DNA of 30,634 nt from positions 1 to 30,634 of the forward strand of contig CAMGAL010000002.1 of assembly GCA_946007445.1 (NCBI GenBank). Direction: 5' to 3'. This DNA is from an uncultured Mediterranea sp. (lineage in GTDB: Bacteria > Bacteroidota > Bacteroidia > Bacteroidales > Bacteroidaceae). Positions within the stretch are counted from its first letter, which is position 1. Each line of letters starts with the position of its first letter. Of the stretch, positions 1 to 7,133 are shown piece by piece. The translations under genes were made by a program, and so were the position numbers. The notes below the pieces were generated by a model. That model was not told the origin of the DNA. It saw only the letters and a list, made by a program, of their open reading frames with translations, and did not search any database.

Positions 1-510
1 GTAGTTGGGGCGCTGGCAGATGGAGTGGCAGTAGCGGGGACCGTGGCCGTTGAGGGTGCCTTCGCCGGAGATGGTGAATCCGTCCACCTTGTTGGCATTG
101 ACCAGGGCGGCAAAGTATTTCAGGTTCTGACCCTCCATGCGGGTATCAATGAGGGCAAAGTCGCTGATGTCGTCGCTGCCTTTCAGCACGGCCCCTTTCT
201 CCAGACGAAGATGGGTCTTGGGTTTGAAGAAGAGCGAACCACTCAGGTAGGTGCCTGCCGGGATGACGATGACACCACCGCCTTGGCGCGAGGCCTGGTC
301 GATGACGGCTTGTATCTTCTTGGTTTGTACCAGGGTGCTGTCGTTCACTACCCCGTAGTCGGTAATCAGGTAGCGGGTGCCCAGTGTTTCGGGGTTTACT
401 ACTTCGGTCTGGCGGAACCAGTCGGGAATGGGTGTGCCGTCGGGGAACTTTTCCTGAGCGGCCACGGAGAGGCTGAACAGCGCAGCCAATGCTAAAGTTG
501 TCAATCTCAT
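1..510 (-). CDS. GH28 family pectinase (polygalacturonase-like), N-terminal part, 3' end cut by window
   Basis: The reverse complement from 510 to 1 gives 170 open codons with no stop, so the gene runs off the left edge. It starts MRLTTLALAALFSLSVAAQ, a Sec signal peptide. Next comes the usual opening of the pectate-lyase-3/GH28 right-handed beta-helix: 'YLITDYGVVND', then 'IQAVIDQASRQGGGVIVIPAG', 'YLSGSLFFKPKTHLRLEKGAVLKGS' (split here for length) and 'VDGFTISGEGTLNGHG'. The catalytic Asp motifs of GH28 lie beyond the window and cannot be checked. The family hydrolyses galacturonic-acid linkages in pectin, which fits the adjacent RG-I locus. The gene is divergent from the coiled-coil gene at 670 and has a clean -7 box 36 bases upstream of its ATG. 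The family call is strong; exact substrate is not determinable. Confidence 0.85.
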   Translation of the reverse strand, partial: MRLTTLALAALFSLSVAAQEKFPDGTPIPDWFRQTEVVNPETLGTRYLITDYGVVNDSTLVQTKKIQAVIDQASRQGGGVIVIPAGTYLSGSLFFKPKTHLRLEKGAVLKGSDDISDFALIDTRMEGQNLKYFAALVNANKVDGFTISGEGTLNGHGPRYCHSICQRPNY

Positions 511-545
511 GGTAATCGAAAAATGAATGATTATGTTTTCTGCTG

Positions 546-553
546 CAAACTTA
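546..553 (-). promoter_or_regulatory. Bacteroidetes-type -7 promoter box for the left GH28 gene
   Basis: On the minus strand this reads TAAGTTTG, an exact match to the Bacteroidetes -7 consensus TANNTTTG, followed by GC as is common. It lies 36 bases before the GH28 ATG at 510. I see no convincing -33 TTTG at the usual spacing. The rest of the 511-669 gap is AT-rich and holds only this box and the candidate box for the divergent gene. Confidence 0.5.
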
Positions 554-630
554 CGCAACTTTTGCCGATTATCCTGCTTGTTTACTGATTTTAAAGGTAA
601 GGAAAATGATTTTTATTGCCGATTTATTCC

Positions 631-638
631 TATCTTCG
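631..638 (+). promoter_or_regulatory. Candidate -7 promoter box for the coiled-coil protein gene
   Basis: TATCTTCG matches TANNTTTG at all but one fixed position and is followed by CAGCC, the same tail as the perfect TATCTTTG box at 28779. It sits 31 bases upstream of the ATG at 670. No clear -33 element is visible. Confidence 0.4.
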
Positions 639-669
639 CAGCCAAATTCACAGATAAACAGATTTCGCT

Positions 670-1548
670 ATGACAATACAGAAAAATAAAGCTATCATTG
701 CCTTGGGAAGTGTCCTGGCTCTGCTGTTGGTGGGACTCACGGTTTTGCTCGTTCTGGAGAAGAAGACCAACCGCGAACTGGTCGAGGAGTTCCAGCTGGA
801 GAAGGAGGATTTGGAGAATGAGTACACTACCTTTGCCCGCCAGTATGACGAGCTGAAGCTGACGGTGGCCAATGACTCGCTCTCCGTCTTGCTCGAACAG
901 GAACAGCTCAAGACCCAACGCCTGCTGGAGGAACTGCGCACCGTGAAGAGCACCAATGCTACCGAAATACGCCGCCTGAAGAAAGAACTGGCCACCCTGC
1001 GCAAGGTCATGGTGGGCTACATCAACCAGATAGACTCGCTCAACCGGCTGACTGCCTACCAGAAAGAGGTGATTGCCGATGTGACGAAGAAGTATAACGC
1101 GGCTTCGCGCCAGATAAGCAACCTCTCGGAAGAAAAGAAGAACCTAGGCAAACAGGTGGCCCTGGCCCAGCAGCTGGATGCCACGGGCATCACCATCGTG
1201 CCGCAAAACAAGCGGGGCAAGACGGCCAAGAAGGTAAAGGATGTGGTGAAACTTCGCATTGGCTTCACCATCACCAAGAACATCACGGCTCCTACGGGCG
1301 AGCGGACGCTCTATGTGCGCATCAGCAAGCCCGACAACGACGTGCTGACCAAGAGCAGTGCCAATACCTTCAGTTACGAGAACCGTGAGTTGGCCTATTC
1401 CATCAAGAAGTACATCGAATATACGGGCGAGGAGCAATCTGTCACCGTCTTTTGGGATGTGGAGGAGTATCTCTATGCCGGCTCGTACCGTGTGGATATC
1501 TTTGCTGAGGGGACACTGATTGGCTCCGGCAACTTTTCGCTGCAGTAA
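670..1548 (+). CDS. Membrane-anchored coiled-coil protein of unknown function
   Basis: 292 residues. Residues about 8-29 (IIALGSVLALLLVGLTVLLV) form one hydrophobic segment after a short basic N-terminus, so this is a probable single-pass inner-membrane anchor with the bulk in the periplasm. Residues about 32-165 are rich in E, K, L, Q and R with heptad-like spacing, a long coiled coil. From about 190 there is a compact domain, predicted beta-rich ('VKLRIGFTITKNITAPTGERTLYVRIS' in two stretches, then 'QSVTVFWDVEEYLYAGSYRVDIFAEG'). I do not recognise a named family with confidence; similar anchored coiled-coil proteins are common in Bacteroides and are annotated hypothetical. It is divergent from GH28 and convergent with the esterase gene, so it is probably not part of the PUL operon. 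No catalytic motif is visible. Confidence 0.8.
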   Translation: MTIQKNKAIIALGSVLALLLVGLTVLLVLEKKTNRELVEEFQLEKEDLENEYTTFARQYDELKLTVANDSLSVLLEQEQLKTQRLLEELRTVKSTNATEIRRLKKELATLRKVMVGYINQIDSLNRLTAYQKEVIADVTKKYNAASRQISNLSEEKKNLGKQVALAQQLDATGITIVPQNKRGKTAKKVKDVVKLRIGFTITKNITAPTGERTLYVRISKPDNDVLTKSSANTFSYENRELAYSIKKYIEYTGEEQSVTVFWDVEEYLYAGSYRVDIFAEGTLIGSGNFSLQ

Positions 1549-1619
1549 ATTCGCTCAGTCCTAAAAGTCGGTAGCCAACTCCCCTCCTTCGGGGTAAGCA
1601 TCTACCAATGACTAGACTT

Positions 1620-1694
1620 GTAGGGGCGGATCTGTGTGTCCGCCCGGATACACATGCTTGTGCATTCAGGGCAGACACACAGGTCTGCCCCTAC
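1620..1694. repeat. REP/MITE-like double-hairpin inverted repeat between convergent genes
   Basis: Two 26-base arms, 1620-1645 and 1669-1694, are inverted copies of each other with 22 of 26 positions matching by my count; both begin GTAGGGGC when read inward. Each arm is itself a hairpin: GGGCGGA with TCCGCCC (7 bp, 8-base loop) on the left and GGGCAGA with TCTGCCC on the right. The four mismatches between arms are largely compensated inside each small hairpin, so both folds are kept. The element fills most of the gap between the convergent coiled-coil and esterase genes and could end transcription from both sides. It resembles short palindromic repeats that recur in many bacterial genomes, but copy number cannot be judged here. 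Confidence 0.75.
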
Positions 1695-1709
1695 GGGCTT
1701 CTTTAGATG

Positions 1710-2777
1710 CTATTTAGCCAACAGCTTTTTCAGCACGGGCAGCAGCTGCTCGGCATACCGGGTGAACCCGAGGTCGGTGAAGTGGCAACCATCCACGGTA
1801 GCCTCACGGTCTGTGCCAATCATCTGCTCGGAGGTGAAGAGCGATACCTGCTTGTCGCCCTTGCGGCGCAGCTGCTTCACGTAGTTGCGCAGCCAAGCGT
1901 TCTCTTCGGCAATCTCACGTGCCACCTCTTGGTTGAACAGGGCGTGTGGGAAGGGAGGATTCTCCACAAAGAGTATTGGTACATCCGGATGTGCCTCGCG
2001 CAGCAAGGAGTAGAAGGCATCTGTCCGTTCGCGCATCTGCTCCAGCGTGACATTGGGCAGGAAATCGAGCACATAGAGGGAGGCATCCGTGGCAGCCATG
2101 ACCCGGGCCACCTCCAGATCCAACCGTGCATTGCCACTGAAGCCCAGGTTGATGCACTCGCGTTGCAGCCGGCGGCTCAAGATGTTGGTATGTGCCATGC
2201 CCGGTCGGTTGGCGCAGCCACCCTGCAGGATGCTGGTCCCGTAGAACACCAAAGGCTTGCCCGTGCGAGGCAGTTCCACTTGGGGCAGTTCCAAGGTGGA
2301 GAGGGAGTCGATGCCTATCTCAATCTGCGTGGCCCCGTCGTACAGGGGCAGATAGAGCATGAACTCGCGCGCTTCGGGCGTCATGTTCTTCACTAACGTC
2401 GATTCGCTCTGTTTGCCCTTGGGAAAGCCGCTACCGGCGAACCGCCATTCTCCATCCACCAGCCCATAGAGGTCGAGGCCTTTGACACCTACAGCCGTCA
2501 TGTGGGCCATACCGAAGTTGTTGCGCACTGTCCAGCGGGCCTTGATGCAGGTGGAGTTGGTGCGGAAGCGCAGAGCCAGGCCGGCACTGTTCTGACCCAA
2601 GTCGGTCAGCTCTTTGCGTACTTGGTGTTGCAGGGAGTCGGGAAGACGGACGTACCGCTCCCGCGTGGCCTCAGTGGCCTTGCCTAAAAGAGGCAAGGCC
2701 GAGGCATCGTGGTAAACAATCTGTGCCGTGGCACCCATGCAGCAGGCCAGACAGAGGGTGGTGAGCATTCGTTTCAT
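1710..2777 (-). CDS. Two-domain SGNH/GDSL esterase, probable pectin (RG-I) acetylesterase
   Basis: 355 residues from the ATG at 2777; a TTG nine bases upstream would add three residues but ATG gives a proper signal peptide (MKRMLTTLCLACCMGATA, cut before Q). An N-terminal beta-sandwich domain carries GVKGLDLYGLVDG, the GxDLY motif of esterase-associated N-terminal domains. The SGNH fold follows: block I 'FYGTSILQGG' with nucleophile Ser182, block II 'LGFSGNARL', and the C-terminal 'DGCHFTDLGF' with Asp329 and His332, completing the triad. It is the last gene of the GH105-GH2-esterase run, 17 bases after the GH2 stop. RG-I is acetylated on galacturonic acid, so deacetylation is the likely job, but the acyl group and CAZy CE family are not provable from sequence alone. 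Confidence 0.85.
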   Translation of the reverse strand: MKRMLTTLCLACCMGATAQIVYHDASALPLLGKATEATRERYVRLPDSLQHQVRKELTDLGQNSAGLALRFRTNSTCIKARWTVRNNFGMAHMTAVGVKGLDLYGLVDGEWRFAGSGFPKGKQSESTLVKNMTPEAREFMLYLPLYDGATQIEIGIDSLSTLELPQVELPRTGKPLVFYGTSILQGGCANRPGMAHTNILSRRLQRECINLGFSGNARLDLEVARVMAATDASLYVLDFLPNVTLEQMRERTDAFYSLLREAHPDVPILFVENPPFPHALFNQEVAREIAEENAWLRNYVKQLRRKGDKQVSLFTSEQMIGTDREATVDGCHFTDLGFTRYAEQLLPVLKKLLAK

Positions 2778-2794
2778 GGCAATCAATCCTAAGT

Positions 2795-5692
2795 TTATCG
2801 GAAGTCGAACATCAGGTCGAGGTGCAATCCCTCGTCGCCTTGCTTGATGCGGATGTTGCCCGGCTGGCTGTTGGGGCCTTGCTGCTCGATGGGCTTGAAG
2901 GAGCAGATGGCCGGTATGTCGAGCAGGAACGAGATGTCGCCCTCGGGGAAGTCGGGCATGGTATTCTTCCCTCCGGCACGTCCGGCAGGCTCTTCGGGGG
3001 TGAAGATGCGGTAGTAGATGCCATCGCTCAGCGAGTAAATCGTGAACGGTGACTGCTCGCTCTGCAGGGTGGCCCAGTACATATTGGCGTGGTAGCCCTT
3101 GAACTCCGGATAGACCAGATGCTCGAAGCTCTCACCGGTGATGGTGTTGTTGTATGCCTTCTGCCAGATACCGTAGTTGGTGCCCACCAGGCGGTTCTTC
3201 CAGACACGGTATGGACCCCGGCCCAACCACTTCATGCCGGTGCACTGCTCTTCGGGGTAGGAGAAGGTGAGACCCAGGTTCTTCACCTCGGTATCCATGA
3301 AGGCATCGTCGAAACCGCCGCCTCCCGAAGCCCGGTTCAGCAGGATGGCCTTCATACTGAGCAATCCGCGCTCGGTGAGTCGCCACACGATGGAGTCGGC
3401 GGCTCCCTTGTACTTGGCACAGAAGATGGCATCGCTGCCCTCCTGGCGCACGTAGCTGAGCGAGGGTTCGTAGCGCATCTTCATGCCTACGGCCACCGGG
3501 CCGTTGTTGAAGGGTATCTCCTGTTCGCCTTTCCATACGTGGCGCAGCATTCCCGTCTGTGCGTCAAACTCCACGCGGATGCGGGTGCTGGCCAGCGTGA
3601 TGCGATGTTCGTCTTGGGTGGCCGTAGCGGGCGGATTCATCTCCAGCGTCATGGGTGTGCGCTCCATCTTTTTGGCCCAATACTTGCCGACGGTGCGGAT
3701 GGGGTAGCTCCAGGTGCAGAGGCTCTTGCCCTCGCGGTCGAAGGCGGTCAGTTCCAGCACATCGCCCTCGCTGAAGTTGTCGGGCAAGGTAAAGCGGGCT
3801 GTGCCTGTCTCACCCGGTTGGATGGCCGGCAGTTGCACAGAGCCTTCGGCCACTTGCACGTTGCTTTCGGCCCGTTGCAGCGGCGTGTCGCAGCGCAACA
3901 CCTTATAGGTCATGCGGCACTCTTTCAGATTGGTAAACAGGTACTCGTTGCTGACCAGGAAGCTGCCATCGAAGTGCTCGGTCAGGAAGAGCGGTTTCAG
4001 CTGAATGGGTGACCACTGCTGGCGGATGGCATAGAAACTGCCCTCCTTCTCGCGGCGCGGACCCACCACACCGTCGGGGGCGTTGGAGTGGTCGGAGTCG
4101 AGGATGCCTCCCTTGTCGCTACGCTGGGGAGCTTCGTCGCAATAGACCCAGATGAATCCACCGGCAAAGAGGGGATTAGTGAGCCAACGGTCCCAGAAGT
4201 CGCGCAGGCCGGCACCTCCGCCCTGGTCGTACATGGCGTGCATGAACTCGGTGGGCATGAACACCTTGTAACCGTTGGTGAAGCGTGCCACTCCGGTCAG
4301 GTAGGCCGGGTAGTGGTGGGTGTCCAGGTCGTTGAAATCGGCCCAAGGGTGAACCACATGACGCTGCTGCAGGTGGTCGTATTGGGCAAAGAGCTTGTCC
4401 AGCCGGTAGTTCCATCCCCCCTCGTTGCCGTTGCTCCAGATGAAGATGCAGGGATGGTTCACGTCACGCTCTATCATCTCCTTCACCAGCTTCGGACCCA
4501 CCTCCGAGTCGTAACCGTTTTGCCAACCGGCCAGCTCGTCCATATAGACGATGCCGAGCGAGTCGCACATATCGAGGAAATGTTCGTCGGGGGGATAGTG
4601 TGAGCGTACGGCGTTCATGTTCATCTCTTTGATGAGCATCGCATCTTCGCGGCTTAAGGCGGCACTGGTAGCGCGTCCGCCGTTCACGGAGAAGGAGTGG
4701 CGGTTGATGCCTTTCACCACCAGCTTGGTGCCGTTCAGGTAGACACCGTCCTGAGGGAAGAATTCGATGGTGCGGAAGCCGATGCGTGTCTCCCGGCTCT
4801 GGATGCACTGACCTTCGGGTGAGAGCAGTTGCAGGCGGGCCACATAGAGGTTGGGGTGCTCGGTGTCCCACAGGTGGATGTCGGCCCACCGGCTCTCTAC
4901 CAGGGAGGTGCTTCCGGCGATGTCGTATTGGACAGAGCTTTTCCCGTCGGTGGTGGTCACCACTTGGCCGCTTTTCAGCTCTTTGACCGAAAGGGCCAGT
5001 CGGTAGCCTTTCGTTTCACCCGTCATCTCCACCGAGGCACGGAGGCGTCCATCCCGGTCGGCATCGAGCACATAATGCCGGATATGGGTCTGAGGAACCA
5101 CCTCCAACCACACCGGCCGATAGATGCCACCGAACAGCCACCAGTCGGCTTTTCGCTCGGCGGCATTGATGGACTTGTTGGCCGACTCCTTGGCTACCTT
5201 GACTTCCAGCAGATTTTTCTGTCCCCACTTCAGCAGGGAGGTGATGTCGTAGGCAAACCGATAGAAACCTCCCTGGTGCATGGCTCCGGCGCTCTGCCCG
5301 TTGATGCTCACTTCGACATCGGTCATCACGCCATCGAATACCAGCTGTACGCACTGGCCCTGCCAGCTGCGCGGAGCATCGAATTTGTGGCGATAGATAC
5401 CGGTCTCGTCGCTGGGCTTTTCACCCGGCACTTTGTACCAGCGTCCGTAGGTATAGGCACCGAATCCTTGCAGTTCCCAGTTGCAGGGCACTTCTATCTT
5501 GCGCCACTTGCCGCTGTTCATGCCTTTGTCGCAACGGAACTCCCAGGTGCGGGTGTTGTCTATGCCCGTGCCTGACAGATAGATCCGTTCAGGGTGGGGG
5601 GCTTGGGCGGTAGAGGGAATGGCTACACTCCATAGGCATCCCCAGAGAATCCAAAGTCTGATAGCTGTCAATTTTTTCATCGTTTCTGTCAT
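2795..5692 (-). CDS. GH2 glycoside hydrolase, beta-galactosidase-like (LacZ architecture), secreted
   Basis: 965 residues with a Sec signal peptide; a second in-frame ATG at 5680 (MKKLTAIRLW...) gives a more typical signal and may be the true start. Domain order: jelly-roll sugar-binding domain ('VPCNWELQGFGAYTYG', 'FDGVMTDVEVSINGQ'), immunoglobulin-like domain, TIM barrel from about 330 ('LVVKGINRHSF', 'AVRSHYPPDEHFLDMCDSLGI'), then the beta-galactosidase small-chain-like C-terminus ('WLGRGPYRVWKNRLVGTNYG'). The acid/base is Glu424 in 'IWSNGNEGGWNY' and the nucleophile is Glu482 in 'MPTEFMHAM'. Both are present, so an active retaining enzyme is expected. In an RG-I locus the likely substrate is beta-linked galactose side chains, but GH2 includes other specificities. 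A hairpin separates it from the upstream GH105 gene. Confidence 0.9.
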   Translation of the reverse strand: MTETMKKLTAIRLWILWGCLWSVAIPSTAQAPHPERIYLSGTGIDNTRTWEFRCDKGMNSGKWRKIEVPCNWELQGFGAYTYGRWYKVPGEKPSDETGIYRHKFDAPRSWQGQCVQLVFDGVMTDVEVSINGQSAGAMHQGGFYRFAYDITSLLKWGQKNLLEVKVAKESANKSINAAERKADWWLFGGIYRPVWLEVVPQTHIRHYVLDADRDGRLRASVEMTGETKGYRLALSVKELKSGQVVTTTDGKSSVQYDIAGSTSLVESRWADIHLWDTEHPNLYVARLQLLSPEGQCIQSRETRIGFRTIEFFPQDGVYLNGTKLVVKGINRHSFSVNGGRATSAALSREDAMLIKEMNMNAVRSHYPPDEHFLDMCDSLGIVYMDELAGWQNGYDSEVGPKLVKEMIERDVNHPCIFIWSNGNEGGWNYRLDKLFAQYDHLQQRHVVHPWADFNDLDTHHYPAYLTGVARFTNGYKVFMPTEFMHAMYDQGGGAGLRDFWDRWLTNPLFAGGFIWVYCDEAPQRSDKGGILDSDHSNAPDGVVGPRREKEGSFYAIRQQWSPIQLKPLFLTEHFDGSFLVSNEYLFTNLKECRMTYKVLRCDTPLQRAESNVQVAEGSVQLPAIQPGETGTARFTLPDNFSEGDVLELTAFDREGKSLCTWSYPIRTVGKYWAKKMERTPMTLEMNPPATATQDEHRITLASTRIRVEFDAQTGMLRHVWKGEQEIPFNNGPVAVGMKMRYEPSLSYVRQEGSDAIFCAKYKGAADSIVWRLTERGLLSMKAILLNRASGGGGFDDAFMDTEVKNLGLTFSYPEEQCTGMKWLGRGPYRVWKNRLVGTNYGIWQKAYNNTITGESFEHLVYPEFKGYHANMYWATLQSEQSPFTIYSLSDGIYYRIFTPEEPAGRAGGKNTMPDFPEGDISFLLDIPAICSFKPIEQQGPNSQPGNIRIKQGDEGLHLDLMFDFR

Positions 5693-5712
5693 GTTTTGAA
5701 GGGGTTATGGAA

Positions 5713-5740
5713 AAAGGAGTAACTTCGCAGTCACTCCTTT
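5713..5740 (-). terminator. Hairpin between GH105 and GH2: weak terminator or attenuator
   Basis: AAAGGAGT at 5740-5733 pairs perfectly with ACTCCTTT at 5720-5713 on the minus strand around a 12-base loop; the right arm runs into a run of five T (5715-5711). It lies between the GH105 stop (5786) and the GH2 start (5692). The stem is AT-rich at its base and the T tract is short, so it may only reduce readthrough. No good promoter is visible between it and GH2. Confidence 0.45.
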
Positions 5741-5785
5741 CGTCCAATTACAATCGAATTATGTGAGAGTTCATTTAGAATCCGG

Positions 5786-6916
5786 TTATTTCAGTTTGTA
5801 CACTTCCGCTCCTGCCAGCAGGAAGCAACCGATGCCGTAGTCTTCAAAGTCGGGCAGGTTGTCGTAGCCTACGGGTTGTCCGTCTTTAGGCTCCTTGCCG
5901 GTGCCTTGTACGAAGCCCAGGCAGCCGTTGTCGGGATGTACGGCCTCTTTGGCCATGGCATTCCATGCCTTCAGCAGGATAGGCAGGTATTCGGCACGAG
6001 GCAGCAGGCCTTGGCGTACGCCCCACGCCATGCCATAGACGAAGAGCGAGGTTCCCGAGGTCTCTTTGCCACCGAAGTTGCTTTCGTCGTGCAGGCTCAC
6101 GTTCCAGTAGCCATCCTTGCGCTGGCACTTCTTCAGAGCCTTGCTCATGGCCAGGAAGTCGTCGATATAGGCCTGACGATGCGCTTCATCGGCCGGAGTC
6201 TCTTCCAGCACGCGCACCAGTGCGGCATAGACCCAACCGTTGCCACGGCTCCAGTAGCAATCTTCGCCGTTGGGCTCCTTGTAGGGAGGGTCGAAGTCGC
6301 GGTCACGCCACCACAATCCGTCTTTGGGGTTATACATGCCGTTGCCACCCTCCACGTTACGCGTGTGGCTGTACATTTCCCACATCTTCTCCCAGTAGCG
6401 GCGGTCACCGGTCTCCTTGCCCAGCTTGGCCAGGACGGGCATACCCATCTGTATGGCATCAATCCACCACCAGTCACCTACTTGCGGTGAGTTGACTATC
6501 ATGTCGGCATTCACCTTGGCGTTCTGTATCATGCGCCACTCCTTGGTGATGCGGTACATGTCGATATAGGTCTGGCTGCAGCAGTAGTCGTCGGCATCGC
6601 GGGTAGTGCAGCCGTTGCGGGGTGTCCATTTATGGGCTTCTCCCCAGTCGTACACATATTGGAAGTAGCGCGGCTGCGGATTGATGGTGTAGAGAGCCAT
6701 CAAGCCTTCGTAGTAGACGGCGCGTGTCCAGAGGCTGCTGGGGCGCATCTTGTTGACATAGGTGGGCATACCCGGGTCGGGCCATTTTTTCATAAAATAG
6801 TCATTCACTTTGACGATGGTGCGCATCGTCTCTTTGGCGTCAGGTAGCTGTTGTGCTTGGCCGGACATGGCAATGAAGCAGAGTGCCAAGAAAGCCAGTA
6901 TCAATTTCCTGTTCAT
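5786..6916 (-). CDS. GH105 unsaturated rhamnogalacturonyl hydrolase (YteR-like)
   Basis: 376 residues, the usual length for the family, with a signal peptide (MNRKLILAFLALCFIAMSGQAQ), so a periplasmic enzyme is likely. The (alpha/alpha)6 barrel signature is clear: 'DADDYCCSQTYIDMY', 'WWWIDAIQMGMPVLAKL', 'DCYWSRGNGWVYAALVRVL', 'KETSGTSLFVYGMAWGV' and 'YGIGCFLLAGAEVYKL'. Asp153 in 'WWWIDAIQM' is the likely catalytic residue, close to the Asp143 known for Bacillus YteR. The family removes the unsaturated galacturonic acid left by rhamnogalacturonan lyases, using water addition to the double bond. It is the logical partner of the PL11 and PL26 lyases encoded on the right arm. It has its own promoter after the susD terminator and leads the GH105-GH2-esterase unit. 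Confidence 0.93.
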   Translation of the reverse strand: MNRKLILAFLALCFIAMSGQAQQLPDAKETMRTIVKVNDYFMKKWPDPGMPTYVNKMRPSSLWTRAVYYEGLMALYTINPQPRYFQYVYDWGEAHKWTPRNGCTTRDADDYCCSQTYIDMYRITKEWRMIQNAKVNADMIVNSPQVGDWWWIDAIQMGMPVLAKLGKETGDRRYWEKMWEMYSHTRNVEGGNGMYNPKDGLWWRDRDFDPPYKEPNGEDCYWSRGNGWVYAALVRVLEETPADEAHRQAYIDDFLAMSKALKKCQRKDGYWNVSLHDESNFGGKETSGTSLFVYGMAWGVRQGLLPRAEYLPILLKAWNAMAKEAVHPDNGCLGFVQGTGKEPKDGQPVGYDNLPDFEDYGIGCFLLAGAEVYKLK

Positions 6917-6949
6917 TCGGTTAACGGTTGATGGTTAGTAATTCATTTG

Positions 6950-6957
6950 CAAATATA
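6950..6957 (-). promoter_or_regulatory. -7 promoter box for the GH105-GH2-esterase unit
   Basis: Minus-strand TATATTTG followed by CA, an exact TANNTTTG match, 33 bases from the GH105 ATG. A CTTG sits 17 bases further upstream on the minus strand, a near match to the -33 TTTG element. A pair of direct repeats starts just upstream of that. Confidence 0.65.
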
Positions 6958-6981
6958 GGCTTTTTTATTCATAGCAAGATG

Positions 6982-7014
6982 GATTTTCGTACAAACCACT
7001 TGATTTTTGTACAA
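6982..7014 (-). promoter_or_regulatory. Tandem 13-base direct repeat, candidate activator operator upstream of GH105
   Basis: GATTTTCGTACAA at 6982-6994 and GATTTTTGTACAA at 7002-7014 (plus-strand reading) differ at one base and are spaced exactly 20 bp start to start, about two helical turns. They lie immediately upstream of the -33 region of the GH105 promoter. Direct half-sites in phase on one DNA face are the typical target of AraC-type DNA-binding domains, which hybrid two-component regulators of this kind carry at their C-terminus. Binding by the regulator at the right edge is an inference. Confidence 0.6.
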
Positions 7015-7058
7015 GAATGAGCCACTTTTTTGTTCTGCCATGTAGATTTTCAGCGAAA

Positions 7059-7094
7059 CAGAGCGTGACTCCCCTCATGGGACGCCACGCTCTG
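7059..7094 (-). terminator. Hairpin terminator after the left susC-susD operon
   Basis: CAGAGCGTG (7059-7067) and CACGCTCTG (7086-7094) form a perfect 9-bp stem, with an inner TCCC/GGGA pairing that closes the loop further. On the minus strand it follows the susD stop (7134) by about 40 bases and is followed by TTTCGC. The T tract is short, but position and stem strength support termination; it also separates susD from the GH105 promoter. Confidence 0.6.
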
Positions 7095-7133
7095 AAAGTC
7101 ATCTATCGTTAGATAAACGAATGTCTATCCACA

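Noticed and set aside
25..495. Plus-strand 156-codon open frame at the left edge
   Set aside because: It is the reverse shadow of the GH28 gene, which has a signal peptide, beta-helix motifs and a promoter.
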